Shown here: piece by piece, positions 34,690-47,239 of the stretch
Position numbering within the stretch: position 1 is the first letter of the stretch
How the letters are laid out: each line of letters starts with the position of its first letter
From: Ashinkailepas kermadecensis
Taxonomy: Eukaryota; Arthropoda; Thecostraca; Neolepadidae
Assembly: GCA_034440615.1 (NCBI GenBank)
Contig: JAOTOM010005179.1
Location: forward strand, 1,187,001 to 1,251,000
Reading direction: 5' to 3'
Length of the DNA stretch: 64,000 nt
Position numbers and translations under genes: made by a program
The notes under the pieces: model-generated
Database searches by the model: none
What the model saw: the letters and a program-made list of their open reading frames with translations, nothing else
What the model was told of the DNA's origin: nothing

Positions 34690-35055
34690 CGACCTGATAC
34701 TGAGGTCACGGGTGGGTCCAGTACTGACGTCAGGGGTTGGTACAAGACTGACATCAGGATGGGTCTGGTACTGACGTCACGGGTTGATCTAGTACTGACG
34801 TCAGGATTTGGTGCGAGACTGACGTTAGGATGGTACTGACGTCGTGAGTGGGTCCAGTACTGACGTTAAGGGTTGGTGCAGGACTGACGCCAGTGTGGGT
34901 CTGGTACTGACGTCTGAGTGGGTCCAGTACTTATGTTAGGAGTTGGTGCAGGACTGACGTCAGGATGGGTCTGGCACTGACGTCACGGGCGGATCCAGTA
35001 CTGACGTCAGGTGCAGGTTCAGGTCCGCCCCTGACGTCAGTACTGACGTCAGGGA
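34690..35055. repeat. Degenerate repeat rich in CRE sites
   Basis: Roughly 24-60-bp imperfect units built around TACTGACGTCA. The palindrome TGACGTCA is exact eight times (34725, 34772, 34796, 34955, 34978, 35002, 35032, 35044). Whether these sites bind CREB/ATF proteins here is untested. Confidence 0.9.
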
Positions 35056-36124
35056 GAGAGTAGGAGTTCAGTAGGAGAAAGTGGGAGAAAGTAGGAGAAA
35101 GTGAGGTTGCTTGAGTCTCCAGGTATGTTGAGCGTCCCCCTATCTCAGCTCCTATGGTGCTATGAGAACTAATACGCCACCTGCTTGCACTTCGAAAAGT
35201 GCGTCTATTTTTTGGTTGGACGAAAGTCGGGACCAGTAAACGTCTGGTGAGTTTTGGACAGCAATGTGTTTCCCAGCAATGTCTGTACTAATTTTCCTGG
35301 ACTTGAACATTCTTCTTAAATCGTAAGAGATGGATTTGGAACACAGTGCACGATTGAAGCCATGTGCTTTGTCATGAAATCCTCGCTTTGGTATGGGACG
35401 ATCAGGAGATGGGTGGCCATATTTCATTTGAGGTGAGGTCGAGATGGGCTTGTTGAGCAATCGCGATCTGGGTAAGTTGAGCCGTGGTACCTTAATGTGT
35501 TGCATGTTGCTGACGTTTTTCCTCGTGAAGCGTAGAATCGATTGTCAAAACACTGTTGTTCATCCCCTTGGTGTTGGGAAGATGTCAATTTTGATGGCAG
35601 TATTAGAGAAAATATTATTTATTATTAGATAATTATTAGAGAAAATATGAAAACCTAAGTTGGAGTTTGTTGCATGTCATGCTCCTCAGGTTCTATGCAG
35701 GCTTTTCTACGAGAACATGTCAAGTAGCAAGCAATGACCCGAAGAGCTCCCAGCACTAAAACAACTTGTTCCAGTTGCTGTCACAGCAATGGTGTTCATG
35801 AATAAAATAAGGCACATGACCAACTTACCACATCACCAGGATCGACGTACCCCACGCTTGGCGAAAGTTGAACAACGGCGATGTTTCGGAAAAACTCAAA
35901 ATATCAGCAAGTTGGACAATGGGAAGAATAAAGGGGAAAGTAGAGAAGAAGGTAAACATAAGTTGACCAGATGGTTTGTGTTCTAATGTTTCGACTACAG
36001 GAGCGTAAATTTCCTTGCTGATGAGAGAACGTGACCCAACGTCCATTTACCCACAGCTATAATAGAGACTAAGCGTACGGGTCAGTGTCGGGAGGATCCA
36101 GAGCTGAATGAGAGGAGGGTATGG
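35056..36124. other. No recognised gene; one repeat-free open frame
   Basis: A minus-strand frame of 117 codons (35152-35505) is not explained by tandem repeats. It is basic, has no domain I know, and could be chance or an element remnant. Confidence 0.45.
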
Positions 36125-36500
36125 CAGGACCGACTCCAGTGGTGGATGACGGACCGTAGCCGGTGGCGAATGACGGACCGTAGCCAGTGGTGGATGATGG
36201 ACCGTAGCCAGTGGCGGATGACTGGACCGTAGCCAGTGGTGGATGATGGACCGTAGCCAGTGGTGGATGATGGACCGTAGCCAGTGGCGGATGATGGACT
36301 GTAGTCGGTGGCGAATGTTGGATTGTAGCCAGTGGCGGATGATGGACCGTAGCCAGTGGCGGATGATTGACCGTAGCCAGTGGCGGATGATGAACCGTAG
36401 CCAGTGGCGGATGATGGACCGTAGCCAGTGGCGGATGATTGACCGTAGCCAGTGGCGGATGATGAACCGTAGCCAGTAGTGGATGACGGACCGTAGTCAG
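36125..36500. repeat. 24-bp minisatellite, ~15 copies
   Basis: CCAGTGGCGGATGATGGACC recurs at 24-bp spacing; the multiple of 3 keeps both strands open. Confidence 0.95.
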
Positions 36501-36604
36501 TGGCGGACACAGGGACACAGAGCCACATATGTGATTAGAGAACCAGCCGGACTGGGGGCGAATGAAGGTCCCGGATACAGACGGAGGAAGGCGACCGATA
36601 TACA

Positions 36605-36690
36605 AATGGAGCTGGAGGAGCTGGAGCTGGAGGAGCTGGAGCTGGAGGAGCTGGAGCTGGAGGAGCTGGAGCTGGGGAACAGGCCTCAGG
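36605..36690. repeat. GAGCTG-rich short tandem repeat
   Basis: GAGGAGCTGGAGCTG units repeat about five times. Confidence 0.95.
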
Positions 36691-36859
36691 CTCAGGCGCG
36701 TTGATCCAGTTCCGGATGCAGGTGAACATTTAGAGTCGGATCTCGGATAGAGTCGGCTTACTGTGCATTTGTTTAACTCATTCCCTGATATGAGCAGGGC
36801 GAGCATTGCCAACCTCAATTCTTCTCGGATAGGTGACACAATAGAATCAGACTTCGGGA

Positions 36860-37930
36860 GGGGTCCTTCTCGGTCCGTCACCGGGTGTCGGGAGAGACCC
36901 TTCACGATCCGTCACAAGATGTCGGGAGAGTCCCCTCTCGGTCCGTCACCGGATGTAGGGAGAGGCCCTTCTTGGTCCGTCACAGTGTCTGGAGAGGCCC
37001 CTTTCGGTTTGTCACAGGGTGTCTGGAGAGGCTCTTTTCGGTCCATCACCGGATGTCGGGAGAGGCCCTTCTCGGTCCGTCACAGGGTGTCGGGAGAGGC
37101 TCTTCACGGTCCGTCACAGGATGTCGGGAGAGGCCCTTCACAAGATATCGGGAGGGTCCTTCTCGGTCCGTACGTGCCGAGAGGCCCTTCACGGTCCGTC
37201 AGGTGTCAGAGGCCCTTCACAAGATATCGGGAGAGGTCCTTCTCGGTCCGTCACCGTGCCGGGAGAGGCCCTTCTCGGTCCGTCCATGTTCTTCACGGTC
37301 CGTCACAGGGTGTCGGGAGAGGCCCTTCACGGTCCGTCACAGGATGTCTGGAGAGGCCCTTCACAAGATTTCGGGAGAGGTCTTTCTCGGTCCGTCATTG
37401 GATGTCGGGAGAGACCCTTTTCGGTCCGTCACCGGATGTCGGGAGAGGTCCTTCTCGGTCAGTCACCGGATGTCGGGAGAGGCCCTTCACGGTCCGTCAC
37501 CGGATGTCGGGAGAAGCCCTTTTCGGTCCGCCACCGGGTGTCTGGAGAGGCCCTTCACGGTCCGTCACATGATGTCGGGAGAGGCCCTTCACAAGATGTC
37601 GGGAGAGGTCTTTCTCGGTCCGTCATTGGATGTCGGGAGAGGCCCTTTTCGGTCCGTCACCGGATGTCAGGAGAGGCCCTTTTCGGTCCGTCACCGGGTG
37701 TCGGGAGAGGCCCTTCTCGATCCGTCACCGGATGTCGGGAGAAGCCCTTCTCGGTCCGTCACCGAGTGTCTGGAGAGGCCTTTCTCGGTCCGTCATTGGA
37801 TGTCGGGAGAGGCCCTTTTCGGTCCGTCATCGGATGTCGGGAGAGGCCCTTTTCGGTCCGTCACCGGGTGTCGGGAGAGGCCCTTCTCGGTCCGTCACAA
37901 GATATCGGGAGAGACCCTCGATCCATCACG
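36860..37930. repeat. ~34-bp minisatellite, ~30 copies
   Basis: TGTCGGGAGAGGCCCTT followed by CTCGGTCCGTCACCGGA recurs with many truncated and variant units. Three plus frames stay open; non-coding in my view. Confidence 0.95.
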
Positions 37931-38609
37931 GGGTGTCGTCGAGTCGTGCACAACTTGCTGGCCACGTGCATATAGCTCGAAGAGGGCTTTGATATCTTGG
38001 ATCCCTTCATTCGTTCAACAGTTCCTGCCACCTTGCATATGGTTGTAAGACGTATGCATCGGTCAGTGTTGCCCGACCTGACAGGTGGCATAGTTCATTT
38101 TCTGGCAGAATTATGCCAATGTCCCATCAGCAAAATCGCAGTTCCATTTGCATGTGCATTTGTCCATCCTCACAAGAACCGATCAGATAAGTTGTTTGAT
38201 ATCTCTTCTTCACAAGCGACTTCAAAGAAAGCATTCCGAAAAGTGGAAGTCAGGTCTTCTCTTGATGTCAAGCATTCAATCCACCAGACTAACACTTCCT
38301 AAGTTCATTTAAGTTTAGCGTCATTGATCAACATATCGCATACCAGAGTAGGGCGCCTATATATAGAGGTGCTGGACGAGCGAGGGCAAGCGTTGCCTAT
38401 AAATCACAGTGCTGTCGAATATCCGTGTATATCAGTCATAGGTGCAGTGTCTTCAGTGCTGATGCAGCCACGCGTCTTCAACATATTCACGCTGAGGTGA
38501 TCTCGGATGCGATGCGCTCACCACATTGCATTCCTAAGACCAGAAGTAAAAGCGCCATCCTTACCTGGGGCCGCACTCCAGGTAAGTGCACTTCATGTTA
38601 AATGCACTT
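37931..38609. other. No gene seen
   Basis: Unique sequence between a minisatellite and a LINE fragment. Confidence 0.55.
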
Positions 38610-38940
38610 CACTAAATGCGCTGAAGCGCATTTAGTTCTTTCGATTTTGACTAAACTAGCCGTGAACGTCTATAGCAGCCTCCATGCGTCGAATGAGATT
38701 ATTAATGTCACGTCTTTTACCGGCAACAACGAGCGGAGTGGCATCAGCGCAAAGCGTGACATCAATGCCGTTATCAGTATAAAAGCTAAGATCGTCCGAA
38801 AATATGCTGTAAAGTAAAGGACCAAGTGATGTTCCCTGATACACCCCGACAGAATTTGGAGCTGTGTCTGACAAGTATTCGCCACTTCGAGGCTCGCCAC
38901 CAATAAGGTTTTTTAATTTATTTATTTCATACCGCATCGA
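38610..38940 (-). mobile_element. LINE reverse transcriptase fragment
   Basis: Minus-strand translation gives VGVYQGTSLGPLLYSIF followed by DDLSFYTDNGIDVTLCADA and LVVAGKRRDINNLIRRME. QGT-LGPLL is RT motif B, and CADA sits where the catalytic YADD should be, so both the Tyr and the second Asp are lost. The fragment is only about 330 bp and clearly dead. Confidence 0.85.
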
Positions 38941-39269
38941 GAGTCTTTCAGTTGCGACACAATAGCACACAGTACACAGTACACAATAGCACAGTAGTAG
39001 TACACGCAAGCTATTTATCTTCCCATACGTTCACATTTGCGTAGTCGCCAATACTCATCTCATTCAGTCCACGTTCCATCATATCCATATTATTCTCGCA
39101 TCTATTACAAGATCATTCATCTCAAATGTACCAGTAGATCCAGGCCCTACTAAATCCAGCCCAAATGAAGCCGACTCATCCTAGCGCTCTTCCAATTGAT
39201 ATTGACAGCTGATACCCAGGTTGCTTTGACACACCAGGATCGCCAGAGGTGATCCTATGAAACCCCGCA
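38941..39269. other. Spacer between LINE fragments, no gene
   Basis: Unique sequence with a short direct repeat (CACAGTACACAGTACACA). Confidence 0.5.
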
Positions 39270-40330
39270 TCACAATAACCGCATCACATTGCCCCATGTG
39301 CGGTGGAACTGTTCCAGCTTTCTCACCTTCGTTGCAATGCATTCATCAACTTTATATTGGTTGAAAAGCCTCGAAAAGCCTATTGGTCGAACAAAAAGCT
39401 CTACAAACGTCAGATCTCCGATCCCATTCAGCTTCTTATTCAAAACATGTTGCTTTGCAAGAAGTGCGACATAGTTGACAAACTCAGGAGCATCGAAACA
39501 TCCAAACAGTAAGTGCTCCGGGCAATATCTCAGTCGGTTTCTGCTCAATCTACCCAGCCTGGCTATCAACTGCCGCCAAAATGGCCCTACTGACCGACAT
39601 CTCAGAAAAAAGTGACTTATGCTATCTTTTTCGGGACAGAACTTACATTGCGGTGAATTAACTATTTTGTATCATACAAAAACTTTTGTGTAGGTATGTA
39701 TCTGTTAAATATTCGGTACTGCAGCGGCTGAAGCTTAGTCGACACACAGCACTTATAAGGAAGATTATAAATCTGGACCCATTGTCTTCGTTGAAAATGA
39801 GGCGTTCCTCAGCCCATTTGGGCTGGCAACGAGGCTTCACGGCCTTTGGGAGCTGGATCCTATAAAAGTACTTGGTTGTGATCTTCTCGAGAGCAACTAT
39901 GTTACCGTCAGGGATTCTGAGACCAATCTCCACTTCCCTTATTTCTGGCGTAAAATCGAATTGCCTACTCTGTCGCACTAGCCTTTTCCAGTTTTGCGGA
40001 ATTGCGTGCAGCAGGCATTGATATTCAAACTGAGGGATTTGGACCTCCATTAAATTTTGTTGCAACGCAGCAGTCAATAAATGCGCCATTTCGCACCAGC
40101 TCACCCACGTATATGGTTCCTTGTAAATAAAGATTAGCAGAAAAGGCCGGCGTATAGTCCCTTTTAATATGGCGGTTGTACCAAAGGCTCCGGCAGAGAA
40201 CGGCTTGCGGCATGTTCAACGCCTGATCGTTAGTTTTCATGTGGGCGTATTCCCGGAAGAGACGTACGTACAATTTAGGAATTCCTAGCTTGAGCAAATG
40301 CTCAGTGTCGAGTTCGCGTCGCCACCAATA
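39270..40330 (-). mobile_element. LINE C-terminal region, decayed
   Basis: Minus-strand pieces at 40025-40297, 39658-40104 and 39270-39569 read in order like the region after the RT in L1/Tx1-type LINEs: ALCRSLWYNRHIKRDY, then TIYVGELVRNGAFI and FEYQCLLHAIPQNWKRL, then (from about 39660 down) a Cys-rich CKFCPEKD-like stretch and CPEHLLFGC. Frames shift between pieces, so it is a pseudogene. It lies upstream (5' on the minus strand) of the RT fragment at 38610-38940, the wrong order for a single element, so the two are separate insertions. Confidence 0.65.
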
Positions 40331-40384
40331 AGGCTATCATGGTTCCAAAAGCGTGACGGTAGGACCGGACCTGGTCGGGCCGCT

Positions 40385-41440
40385 CAGACGAACGTGTGTA
40401 CCATGTATAGGGCAGTAGATGAACGTGTGCACCATGTATACGGCAGTAGATGAACGTGTGTACCATGTATACGGCAGTAGACGAAGGTGTGTACCATGTA
40501 TACGGCAGTAGACGAACGTGTGTACCATGTATACGGCAGTAGACGAACGTGTGTACCATGTATACGGCAGTATATGAACGTGCGTACCATGTATACGGCA
40601 GTAGACGAACGTGTGTACCATGTATACGGTAGTATATGAACGTGTGTACCATGTATACGGCAGTATATGAACGTGCGTACCATATATACGGCAGTAGACG
40701 AACGTGTGTGCCATGTATACGGCAGTATATGAACGTGTGTACCATGTATACGGCAGTAGACGAACGTGTGTACCATGTATACGGCAGTAGACGAACGTGT
40801 GTACCATGTATACGGCAGTAGATGAACGTGCGTACCATATATACGGCAGTAGACAAACGTGTGTACCATGTATACGGCAGTAGATGAACGTGTGTACCAT
40901 GTATACGGCAGTAGATAAACGTGTGTGCCATGTATACGGCAGTAGACGAACGTGTGTACCATGTATACGGCAGTAGACGAACGTGTGTACCATGTATACG
41001 GCAGTATATGAACGTGTGTACCATGTATGCGGCAGTAGATGAACGTGTGTACCATGTGTACGGCAGTAGACGAACGTGTGTACCATGTATACGGCAGTAT
41101 ATGAACGTGTGTACCATGTATACGGCAGTAGACGTACGTGTGTACCATGTATACGGCAGTATATGAACGTGTGTACCATGTATACGGCAGTAGACGAACG
41201 TGTGTACCATGTATACGGCAGTATATGAACGTGGGTATCATGTATACGGCAGTAGACGAACGTGTGTACCATGTATACGGCAGTAGACGAACGTGTGTAC
41301 CATGTATACGGCAGTAGATGAACGTGTGTACCATGTATGCGGCAGTAGACGAACATGTGTACCATGTATATGGCAGTAGACGAACGTGTGTACCATGTAT
41401 ACGGCAGTAGATGAACGTGTGTACCATGTATACGGCAGTA
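40385..41440. repeat. 31-bp minisatellite, ~34 copies
   Basis: ACCATGTATACGGCAGTAGA recurs every 31 bp with TATATGAACG and TAGACGAACG variants. Each unit holds the palindrome GTATAC. Minus-strand frames are open through all three phases because the unit has no stop on that strand. Confidence 0.97.
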
Positions 41441-42164
41441 GATGCGATCGGGTTTCCCCTCGCTCGTAGTCAATAGCAATCAACAGTCTATCACCAACAT
41501 ATCAGCATCATTATGCAATTAATCGAAACGTCTGCTAGCTTTCCCACCGTGGTGCGCGCTTCAGTGTGGTTCGGCATTATTGTCAAATATCCCCCGGAAT
41601 ATACCATTCAGCGTGGTTCGGGGACGTTGCCCAAGGGCCCCCTAAATATACCCTTCAATATGGTTTGCGGCATGGCCCAATAACATCCTAAATGTATTAT
41701 CCAGCGTGGTTCTGTGGCACTTCCTACTAATCCACAAAGATGCCTGTAAGGGTTACTCGGAGGCATTGCCAAATAACATCCTAAATATACGTCTCACCAT
41801 GGTTTGGGGACATTTCCCAGTAGACCCCTAAATATTCCCCTCAGCATGATTTAGTGGCATTATCCAATAACCCCCTAAATATACTCTTCATAACCTAGGC
41901 CATGCAGACCGCAGCTTCTCATATCTAGAGTCCGGACATTCTGATAAATGTTCCCATGAACATTTTATGCTCATTTCAGGGCTATGTCCAACAGCCTAAA
42001 TTGAAGACAACCCTTTCCAACAAGTTATTGAGTCAACGTAGAAAAGTATGCAGCAAATACGCCACAACTTCAGATTCATTCAAAGTGATGACCAGGTCAG
42101 ATTTGATTTCCGAACCCATATCTTTGGAATGATATAATCGGCTCATGTGTCGTTTGTCGGCAGA
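41441..42164. other. Degenerate repeat-like unique DNA, no gene
   Basis: Weakly periodic phrases such as CCTAAATATAC and GCGTGGTTC recur every 60-70 bp, suggesting an old, decayed repeat. Confidence 0.45.
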
Positions 42165-42310
42165 CCATCATGGGGAACATGCCGTATTGTAAGCCGCCCA
42201 TCATGGTGAATATGCCATATTGTAGGATGCCCATCATGGGAAATATGACTTACTGTAGGCCGCCCATCATGTCGAATATGCTGTATTGTAAGCCATCCAT
42301 CATGGAGACG
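42165..42310. repeat. ~33-bp repeat, 4-5 copies
   Basis: GCCCATCATGG followed by GAATATGCC(A/G)TATTGTA recurs four to five times. Confidence 0.85.
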
Positions 42311-44547
42311 TGGTGACCTCTACGACCTTGGATTTCTATATTGCGAGGCCAATACTGGTGCAAGGAAAAAGCGCAATAAATGTTTCCGTTTTTAGAACCT
42401 GTTGTGTCATTATAGTTTCAATCAGTACAAACAGGCTACCATTAACTGCAATACGACTGTCAATGTTCTTTTACCATTATTTTACTTCCATGGAACACGT
42501 GGCTAGTAAATCCTCAGTTTAATCACGCAAAAAGAAATGAAGTCAGGTTCTAGTTTTTCCATGTAGCATGCGCATCCCAAAAAGTAAGGTTTCAACTATG
42601 AAGACAGGAACAAGGGAAGCCACAATCAAGCTCATCAACCACTCGTGTATAGATATGACGTAGCCATGCTCTCGGAGCCGTTTCACGTACCACCGACGGC
42701 GCCGACCCAGGATGGAAATCATCCACGAGGCAGCCAGCCCTGTCGGGTTATAAATGTGTTGTAACCACCATTAGACGGTGGCGAGCGGCATTGTTGGGCC
42801 GCCACTTCCTGGGCTCAGACGCCATCCATCATTGCCGCCGTCCTGGACGCGAATTTCACAATCAAAACTGGATTTCGCGCCGTGCGGTAAAAACTCCGGT
42901 ACCGTTGTAGCGCGCAAAAACTGAACAAATGATGGTGGAGCGGGCCGCCAGCACCGCCTGGCCGCTGCCAGTGATCCCAGGCCGCTGATCTGCCGTCCTG
43001 CTGAGCCTTTCGGACGCACATGGCTCCATTAAGCAGCCTTTCGGACGCACATGGCTCCATTAAGCGGCCTGCGCCTCTAATTTCCTCACCTGTATTACAT
43101 TTGTTCAGGCAGCCATAAAAAGCTAATGTTATTCCCACGATACGCCAGGCTTCAAACGTGGACGCATTCGTCAGGGGCACTGGGCATATGAAAGAGATGA
43201 CTGCCTGGTAAATTATGAGAAGATGAGCCAGTGGGATACAAACACTCTGAGTTAACTCTGAGCCAAGCCCGACACTTAAGTCATGTCTCTTTGGAAGTGC
43301 TTTCGAATGCTTCGTGGCGTAACATCCAGTTAGCATTGTGTTCCTTCACACCCTATCCGCGATAACTCACACATTGAGGTAGAATGGCCTGTGACACAGC
43401 GTCGAGTGAGCTTTAGACAGGCGCGATAATAAGTCAACCTGATCCATTCGTATCTCATCACAGAGTAATTTGTAGTAAAACCGGACGCAGGAAGGTAATA
43501 TTCCCCGCCGAAAATGTTGTGGAGTAAAACAACGTAAGGAGACAAAAGCGTTACAACTGGAAACCATGAAATTAAAATATTTGGAAAAGCAGATAGCCAA
43601 AATATCGCATCTTATAATCCACAAACATTAAATAATGACGTCACATTCCCGCATTTCTTCCTTGATTCTACCGTACAACGCTGCATAGTTATGAGGCTGT
43701 GTGCAGCGAAATGGCCGGGGAAGTCATCAAGCTGACGTGTTTTTCTTCTGTTAACTCACAAAAGACTGAGTCTTCATACAACCACGATCATAACGACCCA
43801 CAATCCTGTATATTATCTGATAAGAGTAACATCCCCGGTTGTCTGTCAAGTAAACAGCGATTAATTACTACTCGCGCTCGAAGCATTGCGTCAGCTATGA
43901 TCATCAGCTACGTCAGCGGTGCTTGGCGTCAGCTATGATCATTTGTACATACCGTTGGCCGTTGCACCCTTGACCAAAACTTGATATCACTGATGGAGCG
44001 GTTCAAGAAGTGTGGAGGGGGGGGGGGGGCGGAAAGGGCTCGACGTCGACTCGACATGACTCGAACAGAAGATGTCGACTGAAGCGGGGGGGGGGCTACC
44101 CACTAAGCTGATCTGGGACCAGCATTCATTTTAGGATGCAATCAAACCGATCTGAGGAACTAACTTGCCTTCGAAAAGCAATTGCCCGACATTCACGTGG
44201 ATTGCCCTGACTGTGTCTCGACTACTAAGGGAAGCACTGGAAAGATGCATGATTGCCTAATTTAATGAAATGGAAAGGAGTGTTGTGGTTGTACTTTAGT
44301 CGATTTTAATTACTCACTACCTTTGTAGAGAGATACCATTGCTAGCCCCCATCACCTTAAATGTGTTGGTATGCCTCCTTTTCTATTGCTTTGTGGCATG
44401 CCTCATGCGCATTTTCTTCGACAATAAATGTTGGTTTTCAAGATTTTGTTTTTATCTCTAAAGATGTGTATCAGATATTCCATCACTATCCCGATGTTTG
44501 TGTGTTATACTGAAGCTGTAGCGACATATTTGGAAACTAAGCTCAGA
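42311..44547. other. No gene seen; one 33-bp duplication
   Basis: Unique DNA. CCTTTCGGACGCACATGGCT is tandemly duplicated with a 33-bp period at about 43006-43070. A G-run of 13 lies near 44018. Confidence 0.6.
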
Positions 44548-44895
44548 TTGGACAACACCCTGTTACTTGCTTAAAAATGATAACTGGATTCTTGCCTTCA
44601 ACTAGCTGTTGACAACACCCTGTTACTTCCCTAACAATTATAACTGGATTCTTGCCTTCAACTAAGTGCTGACAACACCCTGTTACTTTCCTAAAAATGA
44701 TAACCGGATTCTTGCTTTCAACTAACTGTTGACAACACCCTGTTACTTCCCTAAAAAAGATAACCGGATTCTTGCCTTCAACTAACTGTTGACAACACCC
44801 TGTTACTTCCCTAAAAATGATAACCGGATTCTTGCCTTCAACTAACTGTTGACAACACCCTGTTACTTCCCTAAAAATGATAACTGGATTCTTGC
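44548..44895. repeat. 60-bp minisatellite, 6 copies
   Basis: GACAACACCCTGTTACTTCC recurs every 60 bp exactly. The minus strand stays open as a 20-residue repeat because 60 is a multiple of 3. Confidence 0.97.
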
Positions 44896-45744
44896 ACTGT
44901 GTCAGCTCAACCGCCAAGCGCAAAACAATAACCAGAGGCTCGACGAGCATGCAGAGCCACCAGTACAGCCACCCAGCGCCGCCTCCTTTGATTTATATGC
45001 ACCGAAAATCGCTAATGACTGATCCTGTCAATAATGCTAGGTGATTTGATAAATGAAACAGCGGCACAATGAATGATGGGATCCGCGAGAGAAATGAGCC
45101 CCGAGTGATGAATTAAGATGAAAATGTGAGGAAGAGAGCGGCTCGTGACCGCAGCGGTAGCGGTCACAGCGGGATCAGACGAGCCTGGACAGCTGAAAGG
45201 AGAGGGAGAACTGGTGCCACTCGGTGAGTTCTATCTTGGTATGTACACACCACGCATATTGAGCACAATGATGTAGCTGGGTATAATAATTCCGTAGGAC
45301 GAAACCTAGGACACCTGAAAATAGCAATAAACCAACTAATGATCCTTTGGTGAAGTTATTTGTTCAATGGCAAAAGTAACTAACATTGACTGGGTAACTT
45401 AGAGCAAGTACCTTGACCACACTTAATTAAGCCACTAAAGGAGCCAGGAGTGAGGGAAAATGGAAACGTAGCGGATGTACACGCACGTGCAATGCTGGGC
45501 TTCGGATGAAGGATATATTCTGGCATGCTTCATAAGCAAAAGACGAAAAAATCATAAGCATAACAACCGCTGATTACACCCTCATGCACGTGGTAATGCA
45601 TCTTCTTGCAGCTATATGGCGATAGATATGCTGATGTTTTGACATACTTATAATCCGGACGGAAGAACGTAGGTAGGCCAGAAAAAGTGTTCGGGAAGCA
45701 CACGTAGCTTTTAAGCTGACTCCTGTATGCAACACCATATGATT
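44896..45744. other. No gene seen
   Basis: Unique sequence; ATGATTGATGATTG at 45739-45752 resembles a composite Exd/Hox site. Confidence 0.5.
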
Positions 45745-46080
45745 GATGATTGCAGGTCTCGAGAGGTTAGGGGTAGGGGTGGGGGCATAGCGCCGCTGAT
45801 TACAGGTCCCGAGAGGTTCAGGGTAGGGGGTGAGGGACATGGTGCCGCTGACTATAGGTGCCGAGAGGTTAAAGATAGGGGTAGGTGGTGGGGAGCGGTC
45901 ATGGTGCCGCTGACTCTCTGTGGCTACGGTCATAAGCTGGTGTGCTAATATCAAAGATGATTTAATAATCGATCATGTTTGTTAAATAATTCTGTAAATC
46001 CGTAACCACGAGTGAAGACTCACGTGAATCTGTGACCACGAGTGAAGACTTACGTGAATATGTTACCACGAGTGGAGACT
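45745..46080. repeat. Two short degenerate repeats
   Basis: GAGAGGTTAGGGGTAGGG with GCCGCTGA recurs three times to about 45920; CACGAGTGAAGACT with ACGTGAAT recurs three times at 46005-46080. Confidence 0.8.
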
Positions 46081-46439
46081 TAGGCGTTTGTGAATGTGAA
46101 GTAAATATAAAATTAGACCAATGAAACACGTTGCATAATCTGAACCTAAGATGCAATGCGGGTCCCTAAGTCGAAGCAGAGGTGCCCACTAATGACCGTT
46201 GAAATGGTATTGCAATAATAATATAACAACATTTTATGTTAGAAATTAGATCAGGCCACAGCTGACTAGTGCATACACCGGAGCAGCAACGTCGTGTGGG
46301 GTACCGATTCCTGAACCCTCCTCTCAGAGTGGCGATCCCGCCAGCCGATCTGCGGTGGCCGAAGTATGTTCATGCTTCATGGAGCAGAGCGCAACAATTT
46401 CACCGTCTGCATCAGCGGCAGCGTTGTGAGATGATCAAT
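46081..46439. other. No gene seen
   Basis: Unique sequence. Confidence 0.5.
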
Positions 46440-46605
46440 ACATGGCGCTGAGATGGCGCTGACATAACGTTGACATGGCGCTGACATGGCGTTCACATGA
46501 CGCTGAGATGGCGCTGATATAACGTTGACATGGCGCTGACATGGCGTTCACATGACGCTGAGATGGCGCTGATATGGCACTGACATGGCGCTCACATGGC
46601 GCTCA
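46440..46605. repeat. ~15-bp minisatellite, ~11 copies
   Basis: ATGGCGCTGACATGGCGCTG-type units with AACGTTGAC and GTTCACATG variants. Confidence 0.9.
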
Positions 46606-47239
46606 CATGTTCCGCGTGGGCGAGGAGTGTTGCCAGCCAGAACTGTTTTTCATCACCATACTTGTACACTCACCGCCATCTATGATCATTTGCCTGAACT
46701 ACCGCTGTGGAGGGAGGGTGCCTGACGTCGTCGCCGGTAATAACGGTGGACTAGGTGGAACCAATTATCGAGCTCACTAATGATGCCAGCGACATCCGGG
46801 GTAACTTGGGATCGCCCGTGATGTTTTTGGCCGCACATACCTGCACATTATAGAACCAGAAGCGTCAAGAGCATATTTACGATCAAGTTATGTAGCGTAT
46901 TTCACCTGTAGGCGTTTACGGATATAATGTAGTGCAGAATATACTGATCATTGCTTTGGTACAGGAGCGTAGTTGTGAGTCTTGAACGACAGCTTGGAAT
47001 CCAAGGGTTCACAAGGAAAAATGCTCGTGAACAAGGGTTCAGAAGTGTCGTCGATCGTAACCGGTAATATTCGTACTGCGTAAGACTCGTAGAGCAATAA
47101 GTTGGTATTGCATAATAAGTTGGTCAGTGTAGCATAACGTTCGTAGCACAAATGGTTGGTTACGGTTAAGGTTCAATGTCAAACGTTCGCAACCATCAGG
47201 CTGATATCAAATAGGTTCTTAGGTGGAGGTTCGGAAACA
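46606..47239. other. No gene seen
   Basis: Unique sequence preceding a SINE; the 5' head of the SINE may be decayed here. Confidence 0.5.

Noticed and set aside
36763..38048. Plus-strand frames of 269-387 codons
   Set aside because: They follow the ~34-bp minisatellite in three phases; no domain.
40302..41479. Minus-strand frames of 302-380 codons
   Set aside because: The 31-bp unit has no minus-strand stop, so all three frames are open; no coding signal.
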